Source: Ignavibacteriaceae bacterium (GTDB lineage Bacteria; Bacteroidota; Ignavibacteria; Ignavibacteriales; Ignavibacteriaceae). Taken from it: a stretch of 33,776 nucleotides of DNA. Within the stretch, counting starts at the first letter, position 1. Each line of letters begins with the position of its first letter. A program made the position numbers and the translations under genes. Shown piece by piece: positions 24,845-33,776 of this stretch. Location of the stretch: positions 1 through 33,776 of the forward strand of contig JABDPB010000006.1 in assembly GCA_013042995.1 (NCBI GenBank), in the 5' to 3' direction. The notes under the pieces are model-generated. The model worked only from the letters and a program-made list of their open reading frames with translations, was not told the DNA's origin and did no database searches.

Positions 24845-27800
24845 TTAAATATTAAAGAAAGACTTTAATTTATTAATCTTACTTAACTTTCCTTTAAAAT
24901 GTACAATCGTTCCATTAGCGGGAGATGAATTCCAGCTAATTTCTCCGCCAATTTTATCAGCACGGTTCAACATATTCTTCATTCCATTTCCATAATGAAT
25001 GTTTTTAATATCGAAACCTACTCCGTCATCTTTAATGTAAAAAATAATGTTGTCATTTTGTACATCAGCTTCAAGATTCATTTTTATGCACTTGCTGTGT
25101 TTAATTGAATTGTTAATTGCTTCCTTTAAAATTAGCAATAGGTTTTGTTTATACTCCATAGGAAGCTTTATATTGTTACTTTTATCCACATTTTTTACCT
25201 GCAATGAAATTCCAACCGAGCTAAAAAATTCGTTGTAGGAATCTTTAAGTTTAATTAACAAATCATACAACGAGTCTTTCTGAGGATTCACGACCCAAAC
25301 TATATCGCTCATAGCGTCCACGAGATGGCGGGATGTATCGCTTATCTTTCGTAGCTCTCCAGTTGATATATCATTTTTATTACTGTGTTGAACAGCAAGT
25401 TCACTTAAAATTGAAATCTCAGTAAGACCGGCTCCAACGTTATCGTGCAAATCTGAAGCAATTTTTGTTTTTATTTTTTCAATTGCCAGTTGATTCTTAA
25501 TTCTTAAGGTACTCAAGTAATACAACAAAAAGCCAACTAACATTATAGCAAGAGTAGCAAACCACCAAGTTTGATAAAACGGCGGATTTATAGAAATTAT
25601 TAGAGAAGCTTTGGCTTCATTCCAAACGCCATCGGAGTTTGTACCCATTACTTTAAAAACATAATCCCCTGAAGGAAGATTTGTATAAGTAGCAACTCTT
25701 CTGCTTGCGTCCGTATTGGTCCAGTATTTTTGAAAGCCTTCAAGTATATACCTGTACCTGTTTCGTGACGGGTTTGAATAATCTAAAGAAGCGAATTCAA
25801 TTGAAATAAAATTTTCATTATGCGATAAAATAAGCTCATCATGTTTACCGTTTAGTTCCTTATCTAAAATTTTAATGTTGCTGATTACTATTGGCGGCTT
25901 GTAGGAACTAATTTTTATACTGTCCGGATCGAAATAATTTAAGCCGTTAATTCCCCCGAAGAACATTACTCCGTCACTGTCTTTAAAGTAAGCACCGCCG
26001 CTAAATTCGAGACTTTGTAATCCATCTTCAATTCCAAACTGAATAAACTTTTCTGTCTGGGGATTGAATTTAAATATTCCATTATCACTGCTTAACCATA
26101 AATTTTTATTTTCATCTTCCAAAATTCCATAAACTACTGAGCTTGTTAAACCATTTCGGACTGAGAAGCTTTTAAAAATATCATTATCGGGATCGAATTT
26201 ATTTAAACCTCCGCCCGAAGTTCCTACCCAAATGTAACCATCTGAGCCTTCAATTAAACACAATATTTTATCACTTGTAGTTGAGTTTGGATTTTCAGGA
26301 TCACTTCTGAATGCAAGAAAAGTTTCTGTATTGGAATCGAATTTGTTTATTCCACCACCGTATGTTCCAATCCAGAAATTTCCTTCACTGTCTTTGAGCA
26401 AAGTATATACACGATCATCAGACAAAGAATTTAGATTTTGTGCATTATGTTTGTAAGCAGTAAAATTATACAAGCCGGTGTTTTTTTTGTTGAGGTTTAG
26501 TTTATTTAATCCTCCGCCGAAAGTTGCCAGCCAAATGACTGTATCCGATTCTATATAAATATCCAAAACCTGGTTTGCAGAAATTGAGCTAGGATCATCT
26601 GGATTATTTTTGAACACTTCAATTTTTCCAGTACTGGGATTTATTTTATTTATTCCAGCACTGTAAGTTCCCACCCAAATATTACCCGAATTATCTTCTG
26701 CAATTGATCTTATATGATTATCACTTATTGAATTTAAATTTCTTGGATATGCATTGTAAATTTTTATTTGGCTGTTCCCTTCGAAAAAATTTAAGCCTCC
26801 TCTGTAAGTTCCCACCCAGAGATTCTTTTTTGTATCTTTAAACACAGACCAAACGACATCATCATTTAATTCTTTTTTTCCCATTGTTTGCGAGTTAATC
26901 AGCTCAAACTTTGCGATGTTTTTTTGAATCTTTGTTACTCCTTCACCGAGATGTGAACCGACCCACAAAATTCCTGATCGGTCTATAAATAGAGAAAGAA
27001 TTTCATTATCCACAAGTGAATTTGGATTATCAATTACTTTTGAAAAATGTATAAACGTTTTTGAATGAAAATCAAAACGATCAATTCCACCGCCAAAAGT
27101 TCCTATCCATAAATATCCATCAAAATCCTGCTCAATAGCCATTACTGTGTTATCGGAAAGACTGTTTTCATTATCAATAATTTTTTTGTAAATCTTAAAC
27201 TTTGCATCATCGGGCGGAAGATTTGTATTATCGCTGTCGAGTTTATTCAGTCCACCCAAAAAAGTTCCTACCCAAATGCTGTTTTCCTTATCTTCAAACA
27301 GGCAAATTACTTTATCATCACTTAATGAAAAGTCATTTTCATCTTGATGACAATAGTGAATAAACGAAAGTGAATCTTGTAACTCTTCGTTTTGCATCTG
27401 CAAATAATTTGTGTTTAATTTGTGCAACCCATTACCAAAAGTTGCAATCCAAATTTCGTCTCTGCTGTCTATTAAAATATCAAATACACGATCGGACATT
27501 AATGTGTAGTTCTTTTCAGGATTGTGGTAAATATGAACACCCGAATTGGTTTTTCTATCTAACCGAACAATTCCGTTTCCCCAGGTGCCTATCCATAAAA
27601 AGCCGTTACGGTCTTCTCTGATTGCAGTGATAGAGTTAACTTGATTACGGGAAAACGCAAGCGGGTAATCGTAAAATGAACTTGCTGGTTCTTCAATAAT
27701 TTCAAAAAAAACATTCAAGTAAAATCTATTGAAGGTTTCAGTCCTGGGATCGAATTTATTTAAGTATCCGTTTGTAGTCCCTACCCAAATGTAGCCATCA

Positions 27801-28075
27801 CTGTCCTCGAGCAAGGCAGAAATAAAATTATCGGATATTGTTGTTGAGTCATTCGGATCGTTAACAAAAATTTTAAATTCATAGCCATCATAACGATTTA
27901 AACCGTCTATTGTTCCAAACCATAAATAGCCGACTTTATCTTGTATGGTTGCAAAAATCGTGCTTTGAGAAAGTCCATCAGCATCTGTAAGCTGTTTGAA
28001 GATATAATCATCTGGCTGTGAGAATGATTGAATTGCGACTACGAATAGTAAAAATATTAGTACGTATAATTTCAT
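24845..28075 (-). CDS. Two-component propeller sensor histidine kinase
   Basis: A 1076-residue one-membrane-pass sensor. A signal peptide (1-19) leads to 14 propeller blades (about 45-720), each marked by a variant of [LI]W[VI]GT...G[LI]xxFD. Fourteen fits two seven-bladed beta-propellers, as in BT4663-type hybrid sensors. A Y_Y_Y domain (about 760-830) and a membrane segment (837-857) follow. The HisKA_3 histidine is H877 in SDLHDNVGAGL; N989 and DDGVG (1016-1020) belong to the ATPase domain. Unlike many hybrid sensors of Bacteroides it has no fused regulator; the NarL-type partner is a separate gene. The propellers should bind a periplasmic ligand, often a glycan in Bacteroidota, but the ligand cannot be read here. 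Confidence 0.95.
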   Translation of the reverse strand: MKLYVLIFLLFVVAIQSFSQPDDYIFKQLTDADGLSQSTIFATIQDKVGYLWFGTIDGLNRYDGYEFKIFVNDPNDSTTISDNFISALLEDSDGYIWVGTTNGYLNKFDPRTETFNRFYLNVFFEIIEEPASSFYDYPLAFSRNQVNSITAIREDRNGFLWIGTWGNGIVRLDRKTNSGVHIYHNPEKNYTLMSDRVFDILIDSRDEIWIATFGNGLHKLNTNYLQMQNEELQDSLSFIHYCHQDENDFSLSDDKVICLFEDKENSIWVGTFLGGLNKLDSDNTNLPPDDAKFKIYKKIIDNENSLSDNTVMAIEQDFDGYLWIGTFGGGIDRFDFHSKTFIHFSKVIDNPNSLVDNEILSLFIDRSGILWVGSHLGEGVTKIQKNIAKFELINSQTMGKKELNDDVVWSVFKDTKKNLWVGTYRGGLNFFEGNSQIKIYNAYPRNLNSISDNHIRSIAEDNSGNIWVGTYSAGINKINPSTGKIEVFKNNPDDPSSISANQVLDIYIESDTVIWLATFGGGLNKLNLNKKNTGLYNFTAYKHNAQNLNSLSDDRVYTLLKDSEGNFWIGTYGGGINKFDSNTETFLAFRSDPENPNSTTSDKILCLIEGSDGYIWVGTSGGGLNKFDPDNDIFKSFSVRNGLTSSVVYGILEDENKNLWLSSDNGIFKFNPQTEKFIQFGIEDGLQSLEFSGGAYFKDSDGVMFFGGINGLNYFDPDSIKISSYKPPIVISNIKILDKELNGKHDELILSHNENFISIEFASLDYSNPSRNRYRYILEGFQKYWTNTDASRRVATYTNLPSGDYVFKVMGTNSDGVWNEAKASLIISINPPFYQTWWFATLAIMLVGFLLYYLSTLRIKNQLAIEKIKTKIASDLHDNVGAGLTEISILSELAVQHSNKNDISTGELRKISDTSRHLVDAMSDIVWVVNPQKDSLYDLLIKLKDSYNEFFSSVGISLQVKNVDKSNNIKLPMEYKQNLLLILKEAINNSIKHSKCIKMNLEADVQNDNIIFYIKDDGVGFDIKNIHYGNGMKNMLNRADKIGGEISWNSSPANGTIVHFKGKLSKINKLKSFFNI

Positions 28076-28109
28076 TTAATTGAATTTAAAGATCGCAGAC
28101 AAATCTATT

Positions 28110-28119
28110 ATGCAAAATA
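28110..28119 (-). promoter_or_regulatory. Possible -7 promoter element of the propeller kinase
   Basis: TATTTTGCAT on the minus strand, 34 nt before the kinase ATG, identical to the motif at 4763-4772 on the plus strand upstream of the DUF2652 gene. It resembles but does not equal the Bacteroidota TAnnTTTG element, and no well-placed TTTG is seen about 20 nt upstream of it. Weak call. Confidence 0.25.
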
Positions 28120-28192
28120 TAACAAATTGCACTATCATTTTAAGGATAATTATATAGCTGGTAAAAATTAACAAGTAATTCCATTTAAAATT

Positions 28193-29590
28193 TTACACAC
28201 TTGTTGGATAGAAAAAGTACTCTGTCTTTTTATATTTCAATTCCCATATAAAAGCTGCCAAAACAGGAAGATGCTGTATATAAATTAAAGCAGGAGATAT
28301 ATAATTTAACTGGTACAATGGAAGCAGAGCAGCATAGAACAACAGAGATACCTTTGGTTTGAATACTAAAAGCGGAACCATCCATGTATAGTACCACGGA
28401 AACTGAGTCGGACTTATTAAATAAAGTGTGGCAATTATGAGCAATGTTTTTTCTAAAAATCGATTTTGATTGTTAGGCTCTTTCCTAATAATAAAAAAAA
28501 CTAATGAAAGATAGATTAGTACAATTAAAATTCTTGGATGGATATTAATTTGAAGTCCCAGCCAGTTTGTAACGTAAGAAACCGTATCGCGGAATATCGA
28601 GTAAACAGCTGCATTGTTAATCCATCGTTCGGCGTAGCGAATGAAGCCCAAGCTTTCATTGAGATTACTTGCCAGCACAGGGATAAATAAAATTACAACA
28701 ATTGTTAAATAGCCTAAAAGATAAAAAGTGAAAGTCTGTTTGTTTTTCCAAAATGATCTTAAAAAAAGTGCAAGCAGAACCAAAGGATAGAGTTTAAATC
28801 CTGTTGCAATGGCAATAGAAACAATCGCCATCCAGTATTTATTTTTTAAGTAGAGATATATTGAAATTGTGACAAATAGAATGGCCAGTAAATCCATGTG
28901 TGCTGCGTTAAAAAATTCATGTATTACAATTGGGTTAAGCCAATAAATAGCTAATAGAGCTAGTGGAAGTCTGATGTGTTTCAAAATTAAAAATAAAAAG
29001 AGAAGAACAACGATATCAAATAAAAGTAAAATTGATTTCCACATCCACGATTGCCATGGTGCAATTATGTAACTAACTGCAAAAACACCTTGCGCCAAAG
29101 CCGGATAAATTGTTCTAACGTGAGGATGATTAATATTTATAATTACTTCACCTGATTCTTTAGCAAGCTTTTTTAGTTCGGCAGGTATGTCGTTTGTATT
29201 TTTAATTGCATCATCTGGACTGAAAATGTAAGGATTAAATCCATTTGCGGTTACCGCTCCGTCCCATAGATACCTGTAGTAGTCATCTTCTAAAACAGGC
29301 TGTGATGGTATTAAGATAATACGACTGATAATTCCAACTAAAATTATTGCTCCTAGCCACAATTTGTTGTTAAATATTTTTTTGATGCTGAGAATAGCAA
29401 TGAAAAAGTAAATGCCTAAAATTATTCTAAAACTGACATACGGAACGATCTGGTCTGTGTGTGGTTGTAAATAAAGAGCAAGATCTGTTGCAGTAAGCAG
29501 AACATAAATTGAATAAGCAGGCAGTAGAATTAGGAAGATTATCCAAACAGAAAGAAAAAATTTATTTTGCGGGGCTTTTTGGTTTTGCAA
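28193..29590 (-). CDS. GT-C fold membrane glycosyltransferase
   Basis: A 465-residue polytopic membrane protein with about ten or eleven hydrophobic segments. The first extracytoplasmic loop carries EDDYYRYLWDG (101-111), the acidic motif expected of polyprenyl-phosphate-sugar dependent GT-C enzymes (GT87/DUF2029 or mannosyltransferase-like). It should move a sugar from a lipid-linked donor to an acceptor on the outer face of the inner membrane. Sugar and acceptor are unknown. It is divergent from a radical SAM gene that is itself followed by a broken GT87-like gene. The intergenic region of 110 nt should carry both promoters. Confidence 0.82.
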   Translation of the reverse strand: MQNQKAPQNKFFLSVWIIFLILLPAYSIYVLLTATDLALYLQPHTDQIVPYVSFRIILGIYFFIAILSIKKIFNNKLWLGAIILVGIISRIILIPSQPVLEDDYYRYLWDGAVTANGFNPYIFSPDDAIKNTNDIPAELKKLAKESGEVIININHPHVRTIYPALAQGVFAVSYIIAPWQSWMWKSILLLFDIVVLLFLFLILKHIRLPLALLAIYWLNPIVIHEFFNAAHMDLLAILFVTISIYLYLKNKYWMAIVSIAIATGFKLYPLVLLALFLRSFWKNKQTFTFYLLGYLTIVVILFIPVLASNLNESLGFIRYAERWINNAAVYSIFRDTVSYVTNWLGLQINIHPRILIVLIYLSLVFFIIRKEPNNQNRFLEKTLLIIATLYLISPTQFPWYYTWMVPLLVFKPKVSLLFYAALLPLYQLNYISPALIYIQHLPVLAAFIWELKYKKTEYFFYPTSV

Positions 29591-29700
29591 TGCTTTTGTA
29601 CACTCTGAATAATATTATTCAATTGAATGATAAAATTTAATATTAATCATCTAAATATTTTTTGTTATTTTGAGATAAATGCAAATTCAATAATCTAAAA
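29591..29700. promoter_or_regulatory. Divergent intergenic region
   Basis: A 110-nt AT-rich gap between the glycosyltransferase (-) and radical SAM (+) genes. It contains the 12-bp palindrome attcaattgaat (29617-29628), which may be chance at this base composition. Promoter elements could not be fixed. Confidence 0.25.
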
Positions 29701-30747
29701 ATGAAGAGAATTTTTTCAACAGAAATATTCAAGCGATTCTACACGCTAAAAAGCCATAAAATCTATTCGCTGCCAATTGCAATACTAATGCCTCATAGCC
29801 GGTGCAATTGCAAATGTGTTATGTGTGATATTTGGAAGGGTAACAAAAATGTTAAGGAATTGAGTGAAAATGATATTAAAGAAATGCTGGAATCATTTGA
29901 AATATTAAAAACAAAGTTAGTTGTTATGTCCGGCGGCGAAGCGTTGATGCATCCCAATTTTTTCAGACTGTGTGATATTTTAAAATCAAAAAAAATAAGC
30001 ATTGCAATTTTATCAACCGGTTTGCTGCTAAAAAAATATGTGAACGAAATAATTGAAAAAACTGATGAGGTAATTGTCTCGCTTGATGGTTCAAAAGAAG
30101 TGCACGATATAATTAGAAATATTCCAAATGCGTATGATAAATTAAAAGAAGGTGTACAGGAATTAAAATCTCTTGATCCAAACTTTCGAGTAACCGCTCG
30201 CTGTGTTATTCAGAAAGAAAACTATTATGACCTGCCAAACATAATTGAAGCTGCACACGAAATTGGTCTAGATCAAATAGGTTTTTTAACTGCTGATGTT
30301 ACAACTGATGCATTTAACAGACCTGAGCCCTGGGTGGATGAAAAAGTTGATGAGGTAAGCTTATCAATCGATGAGCTTCAACACTTTAAAGAAACGATCA
30401 ACTCTCTTCTTCAAACACACTCAAAGGATTTTAAAAATAAATTTATTGCAGAAAGCCCTGAAAAAATTAAAAATTTCTACAATTACTACGCTGCATTCCA
30501 TGGCTTGTGTGATTTCCCACCTATCAAATGTAATGCTCCATGGGTTTCGGCAGTTGTTGAGGCAGACGGTAGTGTTCGCCCATGCTTTTTTCACGCGGTC
30601 AGCGGAAATATAAGTGATAATTCGTTTAGTGATATTTTAAATTCTGAAAGTTCAATTTCATTTAGAAAAAGTCTGGATGTTGCTTCAAATCCCGTCTGTA
30701 AAAAATGTGTCTGTTCGCTTAATCTTTCACCATTTGCTAAATTGTAA
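29701..30747 (+). CDS. Radical SAM protein with SPASM-like C-terminus
   Basis: A 348-residue radical SAM enzyme. The cluster motif CxxxCxxC is C35, C39 and C42, with an additional C37 between. GGE (78-80) binds SAM. The C-terminal region has cysteines C270, C277, C295, C333, C336 and C338, fitting one auxiliary Fe-S cluster or a SPASM/twitch domain. Such enzymes modify peptides, sugars or lipids; the substrate is not evident. Its stop codon overlaps the next ATG (TAATG, 30747), so it is tied to a glycosyltransferase-like gene, now broken. This suggests a shared role in envelope-glycan or lipid metabolism. Confidence 0.85.
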   Translation: MKRIFSTEIFKRFYTLKSHKIYSLPIAILMPHSRCNCKCVMCDIWKGNKNVKELSENDIKEMLESFEILKTKLVVMSGGEALMHPNFFRLCDILKSKKISIAILSTGLLLKKYVNEIIEKTDEVIVSLDGSKEVHDIIRNIPNAYDKLKEGVQELKSLDPNFRVTARCVIQKENYYDLPNIIEAAHEIGLDQIGFLTADVTTDAFNRPEPWVDEKVDEVSLSIDELQHFKETINSLLQTHSKDFKNKFIAESPEKIKNFYNYYAAFHGLCDFPPIKCNAPWVSAVVEADGSVRPCFFHAVSGNISDNSFSDILNSESSISFRKSLDVASNPVCKKCVCSLNLSPFAKL

Positions 30748-31997
30748 TGCTAACTCCTGCAGAAATTAAAAAGGGAAAATATCATAATTATAAAATCTAT
30801 TTTCTCTGGACAATTGCACTAGCACTTGCAGTATATTTTTTCTTTTTTGTATTTAAAAATGCTAATAGGCAAAGCCAAGGATTTGCAACTTACTATACAG
30901 CTTCCAAACTCTTAAGTGAAGGAGTAGATGTAAGCCAATTCTATGATAACGATTGGTTCAGTATTAAAGTAAAAAATATGTACCTAATGTTTATGAAATC
31001 TATCACGTTAATTTTACAACAACTTCACTTTTGCTTTTACCGCTTTCGCATTTAAATTACAGCAAAGCAAAGATTATTTGGACAATATTCAACATTGTGA
31101 TTTTATCATTCACGATAGGATTTTTATTAAGGAATTTTTCATTTAATAAACACTGGCTAATAATAATTCTGATATTAATTTTTTCTTTTCAGCCGGTTTA
31201 TGCAAATTTTCTATACGGGCAGGCTTATCTTTTTATTTTTTCTTTGCTGGTTTTAATGTGGTTTGCTTATAAAAATGATCGTGAATTGTTACTTGGGTTT
31301 ACGATCGGAATAATATTTATACTTAAAAGCACAAGTTTCATTTTTTTATTTTTCTATTATTACAAAAAAATGGAAAAGTTTATTATATGCAGTAGCAACT
31401 ATTCTTTTCGTTGCGCTTGCAAGTTTGCCTTGGATTGGAATTGATACATGGTTCACTTACAGCGAAAAATTCTTCAGTTATGTTTTACATCCTTCATTAA
31501 GTGTTACAGCGTATCAAACTCTAAATAGTTTTTTCCACCACGTTACAAATTACAATCAGCAGTGGAATCCAGAACCTATTTTTAATTTACCTGCCCTAGG
31601 AAAAATACTTTCATTACTTGCCATTTCATTTGTTCTGATTTACTGATCAATTAAAGCATATCGTCTAAAAAAATCTGATTTAGCTTTTGGATTATTTGTT
31701 GTTGCTGGTTTAATTATTAGTCCTGTTTCGCTGGATTATCATTACACAATTGTTCTTCTGCCAATTTTCATAATCTTAAGATGGAGTTTGATCAATGCTA
31801 ATGCAATCATTTGGGTAGCAATGGTTATTTTAAGTATTTTAATAGAGGCTCACATTCCTTACACATCTGCAAAGGTTACTAGTGGGTGGCTTTCAATATT
31901 TGCATATCCAAAATTATATGGTGCAGTTGTTTTATGGGGATTATTTATGTCGGCGTCTGGTAAAAAGTTTGCCGATAAAGCACAAGTCATAGTTTGA
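30747..31997 (+). pseudogene. Broken GT87/DUF2029-like membrane glycosyltransferase
   Basis: About 417 codons of one polytopic membrane protein are split by three lesions. From 30747 the first frame is coding to about 30977. There the continuation (YVPNVYEIYHVN, then LLLLPLSHLNYS) lies in the -1 frame, and the switch falls in the A6 run of gtaaaaaatat. A second switch, back to the first frame, falls in the A7 run of tacaaaaaaatgg (about 31363-31371); the protein then continues as LYAVATILFVALASLPWIG. Finally an in-frame TGA at 31644-31646 interrupts it, and coding continues to the stop at 31995-31997. The joined product resembles GT87/DUF2029 glycosyltransferases, with an aromatic-rich first loop (FATYYTASKLL). 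It starts on the radical SAM stop codon. Confidence 0.75.
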
Positions 31998-32005
31998 CCT
32001 AAACT

Positions 32006-32659
32006 TTATTTATGAAGAGAAAAAATAAAATTCTTTTCACCCCAAACAGATTTACACTGTTCAATTTTCCAGTTAAATCCTTTGCTTTCTCCAATTGATT
32101 TTATTTTTTGAACCTCACAAACTTGTGATAGTATCATAAACACTTTTGAATTTTTATTAATGTAATCTGGCAGTGAACTAAAAAGATTTATAAAATATTC
32201 ATAATTGCTACCGCAAAACCATGCATACTCTTCTTCCGTTTCTGGATCTTTTTTATAATAGGGAGGATTGATAATTATAAAATCGAAATGCCGATTTGGT
32301 ATGTTTTTGAATAAATCTGATTCGATTGAATTTACATATACATTGTTTCTTTCAGCATTTCGTTTTACGTTCTCGACTGATGTTCTGCTGATATCACTTG
32401 CATAGACTTCTGCACCTTTTTTTGCTGCGAGTGTTGAAATGATTCCTGAACCCGCACCCAACTCTAAAAAGGATTTGTTTTCAACATTCAACACATCAAT
32501 AAAGTTTAATAGAATATTTGTGCTGATAAACAAACCAGGGTGAAAAACTCCCGGCTTAACAGTTACAGTAATATCTTTATAAGAAAATTCTCTTTCCTTC
32601 GAAGTGTATACTTTTGCAAGTTTTCTTAAGATAGGCGAGAGTGGTGTTAAAATATTCAA
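32006..32659 (-). CDS. SAM-dependent methyltransferase with NPPY motif
   Basis: A 217-residue class I methyltransferase. SAM-binding motif I is ELGAGSG at 66-72 and an acidic residue D89 ends strand 2. NPPYY at 131-135 is the motif of amide- or N-methyltransferases such as HemK/PrmC and some RNA/DNA enzymes. The N-terminal region is short, so it is not a full-length PrmC; the closest type is a small HemK-like or TrmN6-like protein. Substrate unknown. It is 23 nt downstream of the radical SAM gene on the same strand and converges on the broken glycosyltransferase gene. Confidence 0.85.
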   Translation of the reverse strand: MNILTPLSPILRKLAKVYTSKEREFSYKDITVTVKPGVFHPGLFISTNILLNFIDVLNVENKSFLELGAGSGIISTLAAKKGAEVYASDISRTSVENVKRNAERNNVYVNSIESDLFKNIPNRHFDFIIINPPYYKKDPETEEEYAWFCGSNYEYFINLFSSLPDYINKNSKVFMILSQVCEVQKIKSIGESKGFNWKIEQCKSVWGEKNFIFSLHK

Positions 32660-32682
32660 ATCAAATTTTTCCTTGCAAATTT

Positions 32683-33776
32683 TTACTCTGTGTAAAAACC
32701 TTCCACTTCTGGGCGGCGGTATTTAAGCCAGAATTTTTGAAGCGCTTTCAGTTCATACGGAAGCTTGTAAAAACCGGATTTATATCTTAAAGAAGAAAGC
32801 ACACGCATTGTCTTTTTTTGAAATGAAGTTAATTTAAAATCAGATATTGTAGGATACTGTGCATTAATCACGGTTTCAAAATCTAAAATTTTATTCACGA
32901 TTTCGGGTGTCAACCATGGCGTTAACGGATTTTTTCGCAAGTCAAAATTTTCCCACTGCGGGTCCAGCCAGTCCTCAAGCGTCTCAGGAAATTTGAATCC
33001 TGAATCAGTTACTTTTTTATAGAGTTCAGAACCTTCAGTCGGAACAGGGCTGTAAACATAAATTATTATTTCTGTAAAAGGATTAATTTCCTTTATCTGT
33101 TTTATAAAATATATGTCTTCATCAATTTGCTGCTTAATTTTTTCTGGCGAATCTGCAGGGAGACCAAGAACAAAAGAATATTCGGGAATTATATCAAAAT
33201 TTTTCATCCTTGATGCAAATTTTTTAATCTGAGCACCTGATTGTGTTCCACCTTTGTCCATTTGTTTTAAGATTGTATCGTTACCAGTTTCAGCGCCGAA
33301 AAAGATCATTCTGCATCCTGCTTCTCGCATTATTGCAAGGGATTTATCGCTGTATTTATTTATTGTATCAATTCTGCCTTCGCCCCACCAATTAATTTTT
33401 TCCCTCTTGATTAGTTCCGAAAACTCTACGGCTCTTTTTTCCGAAACAAAAAAGTTGTTGTCATGAAATTCAACTGCGTTCGCACCGAACTCATCAATTA
33501 AATATTTAATATCTTTATAAACGAGCGGAGCAGATTTTCCTTTCCATCTAGCTTCGTAAATTGGTACAACAGCACAGAATGAGCATGTAAAAGGGCATCC
33601 AACACTTGAGTGATATGCGGCTGTTTTCGTTCCAAGAAAAGTTTTGCCTAGATAACTTTTTATAGGATAAAAGTGATCCAATTTTTCGTAAGGCAGGGAT
33701 GGGAGTTTATCCTGATCTAAAAGATCTGCTTTGGGAGTTATAACAAATTCGCCATTCTTTTTGAATATAAGATTCT
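32683..33776 (-). CDS. Radical SAM protein (B12-binding-like), N-terminus outside window
   Basis: The coding frame is open from the stop at 32683 to the window edge, so the gene is partial at its 5' end. Residues upstream of the TTG at 33679-33681 (LPSLPYEKLDHFYP...) read as the normal linker that follows a cobalamin-binding domain in this family, so the TTG is not the real start. Counting from that TTG, the cluster motif is C29, C33 and C36 (GCPFTCSFC). A GAETGND motif and a typical TIM-barrel layout follow. Members of this group do methyl transfer or other radical chemistry on lipids, hopanoids, tRNA or antibiotics. The substrate cannot be read. Co-transcribed with the methyltransferase. 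Confidence 0.85.
   Translation of the reverse strand, partial: NLIFKKNGEFVITPKADLLDQDKLPSLPYEKLDHFYPIKSYLGKTFLGTKTAAYHSSVGCPFTCSFCAVVPIYEARWKGKSAPLVYKDIKYLIDEFGANAVEFHDNNFFVSEKRAVEFSELIKREKINWWGEGRIDTINKYSDKSLAIMREAGCRMIFFGAETGNDTILKQMDKGGTQSGAQIKKFASRMKNFDIIPEYSFVLGLPADSPEKIKQQIDEDIYFIKQIKEINPFTEIIIYVYSPVPTEGSELYKKVTDSGFKFPETLEDWLDPQWENFDLRKNPLTPWLTPEIVNKILDFETVINAQYPTISDFKLTSFQKKTMRVLSSLRYKSGFYKLPYELKALQKFWLKYRRPEVEGFYTE

Noticed and set aside
29617-29628. 12-bp palindrome attcaattgaat in a divergent intergenic region
   Set aside because: At this AT content several such palindromes are expected by chance in the window; no repeat of it was noticed.
31031-31444. Separate 137-aa membrane protein
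   Set aside because: It is the middle piece of the broken glycosyltransferase; both ends join the flanking frames at poly-A runs.
31644-31646. TGA as a recoded sense codon (Trp or selenocysteine)
   Set aside because: Other genes here end in TGA (for example mnmA), Trp uses TGG throughout, no SECIS-like structure was apparent, and the same gene has two frameshifts.

Overview
This 33.8-kb window is AT-rich, densely coded bacterial chromosome. The gene content points to the Bacteroidota/Chlorobiota/Ignavibacteriota side of the tree, most likely an Ignavibacteria-like organism: a GWxTD-domain protein, a TonB-type protein, a two-component-propeller (Reg_prop/Y_Y_Y) kinase, DUF2652 and DUF4301 proteins, many NarL-type regulators, and only some genes preceded by a Shine-Dalgarno sequence. 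The assignment is inferred from gene families, not from a marker gene. I saw no rRNA, tRNA, CRISPR array, insertion sequence or prophage. The longest stretch without a gene is about 200 bp (23986-24188).

Layout. 4-1572 (+): a membrane PH-like protein and tRNA thiolase MnmA. 1577-4642 (-): a small zinc ribbon, then (upstream in transcription) a TonB-like protein overlapping a GWxTD/TPR protein. 4791-5903 (+): a nucleotidyl-cyclase-like DUF2652 protein. 5913-10680 (-): an operon of an MFS/POT-like transporter, a soluble PAS-PAS histidine kinase, a NarL-type response regulator and a secreted lipoprotein serine protease. 10823-13768 (-): two soluble PAS histidine kinases, one with an N-terminal receiver domain. 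13865-14797 (-): a PLP enzyme of the ACC deaminase/D-cysteine desulfhydrase family. 14892-16466 (+): a DUF4301 protein.

16468-23533 (-) is the most distinctive block: seven tightly packed, partly overlapping genes encoding zinc-ribbon-FHA protein, PP2C phosphatase, M48 protease, zinc-ribbon membrane protein, tandem LEA2/WHy protein, FHA-FHA-ABC transporter, and Ser/Thr kinase with one membrane anchor. It contains writer, eraser and three FHA readers of Thr phosphorylation around a membrane transporter, and looks like a self-contained phospho-signalling system. It recalls mycobacterial PknF-Rv1747 but has more parts.

23719-28075 (-): an orphan 88-aa protein, a NarL-type regulator and a 1076-aa propeller histidine kinase. 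28193-31997: a GT-C glycosyltransferase (-) divergent from a radical SAM/SPASM protein (+), followed by a second GT87-like membrane glycosyltransferase broken by two offsetting A-tract frameshifts and an in-frame TGA. 32006-33776 (-): a NPPY-motif methyltransferase and a radical SAM protein that runs off the window edge.

The window is unusually rich in signal transduction (four histidine kinases, two NarL regulators, one STK/PP2C/FHA set), and each set lies beside a plausible effector.
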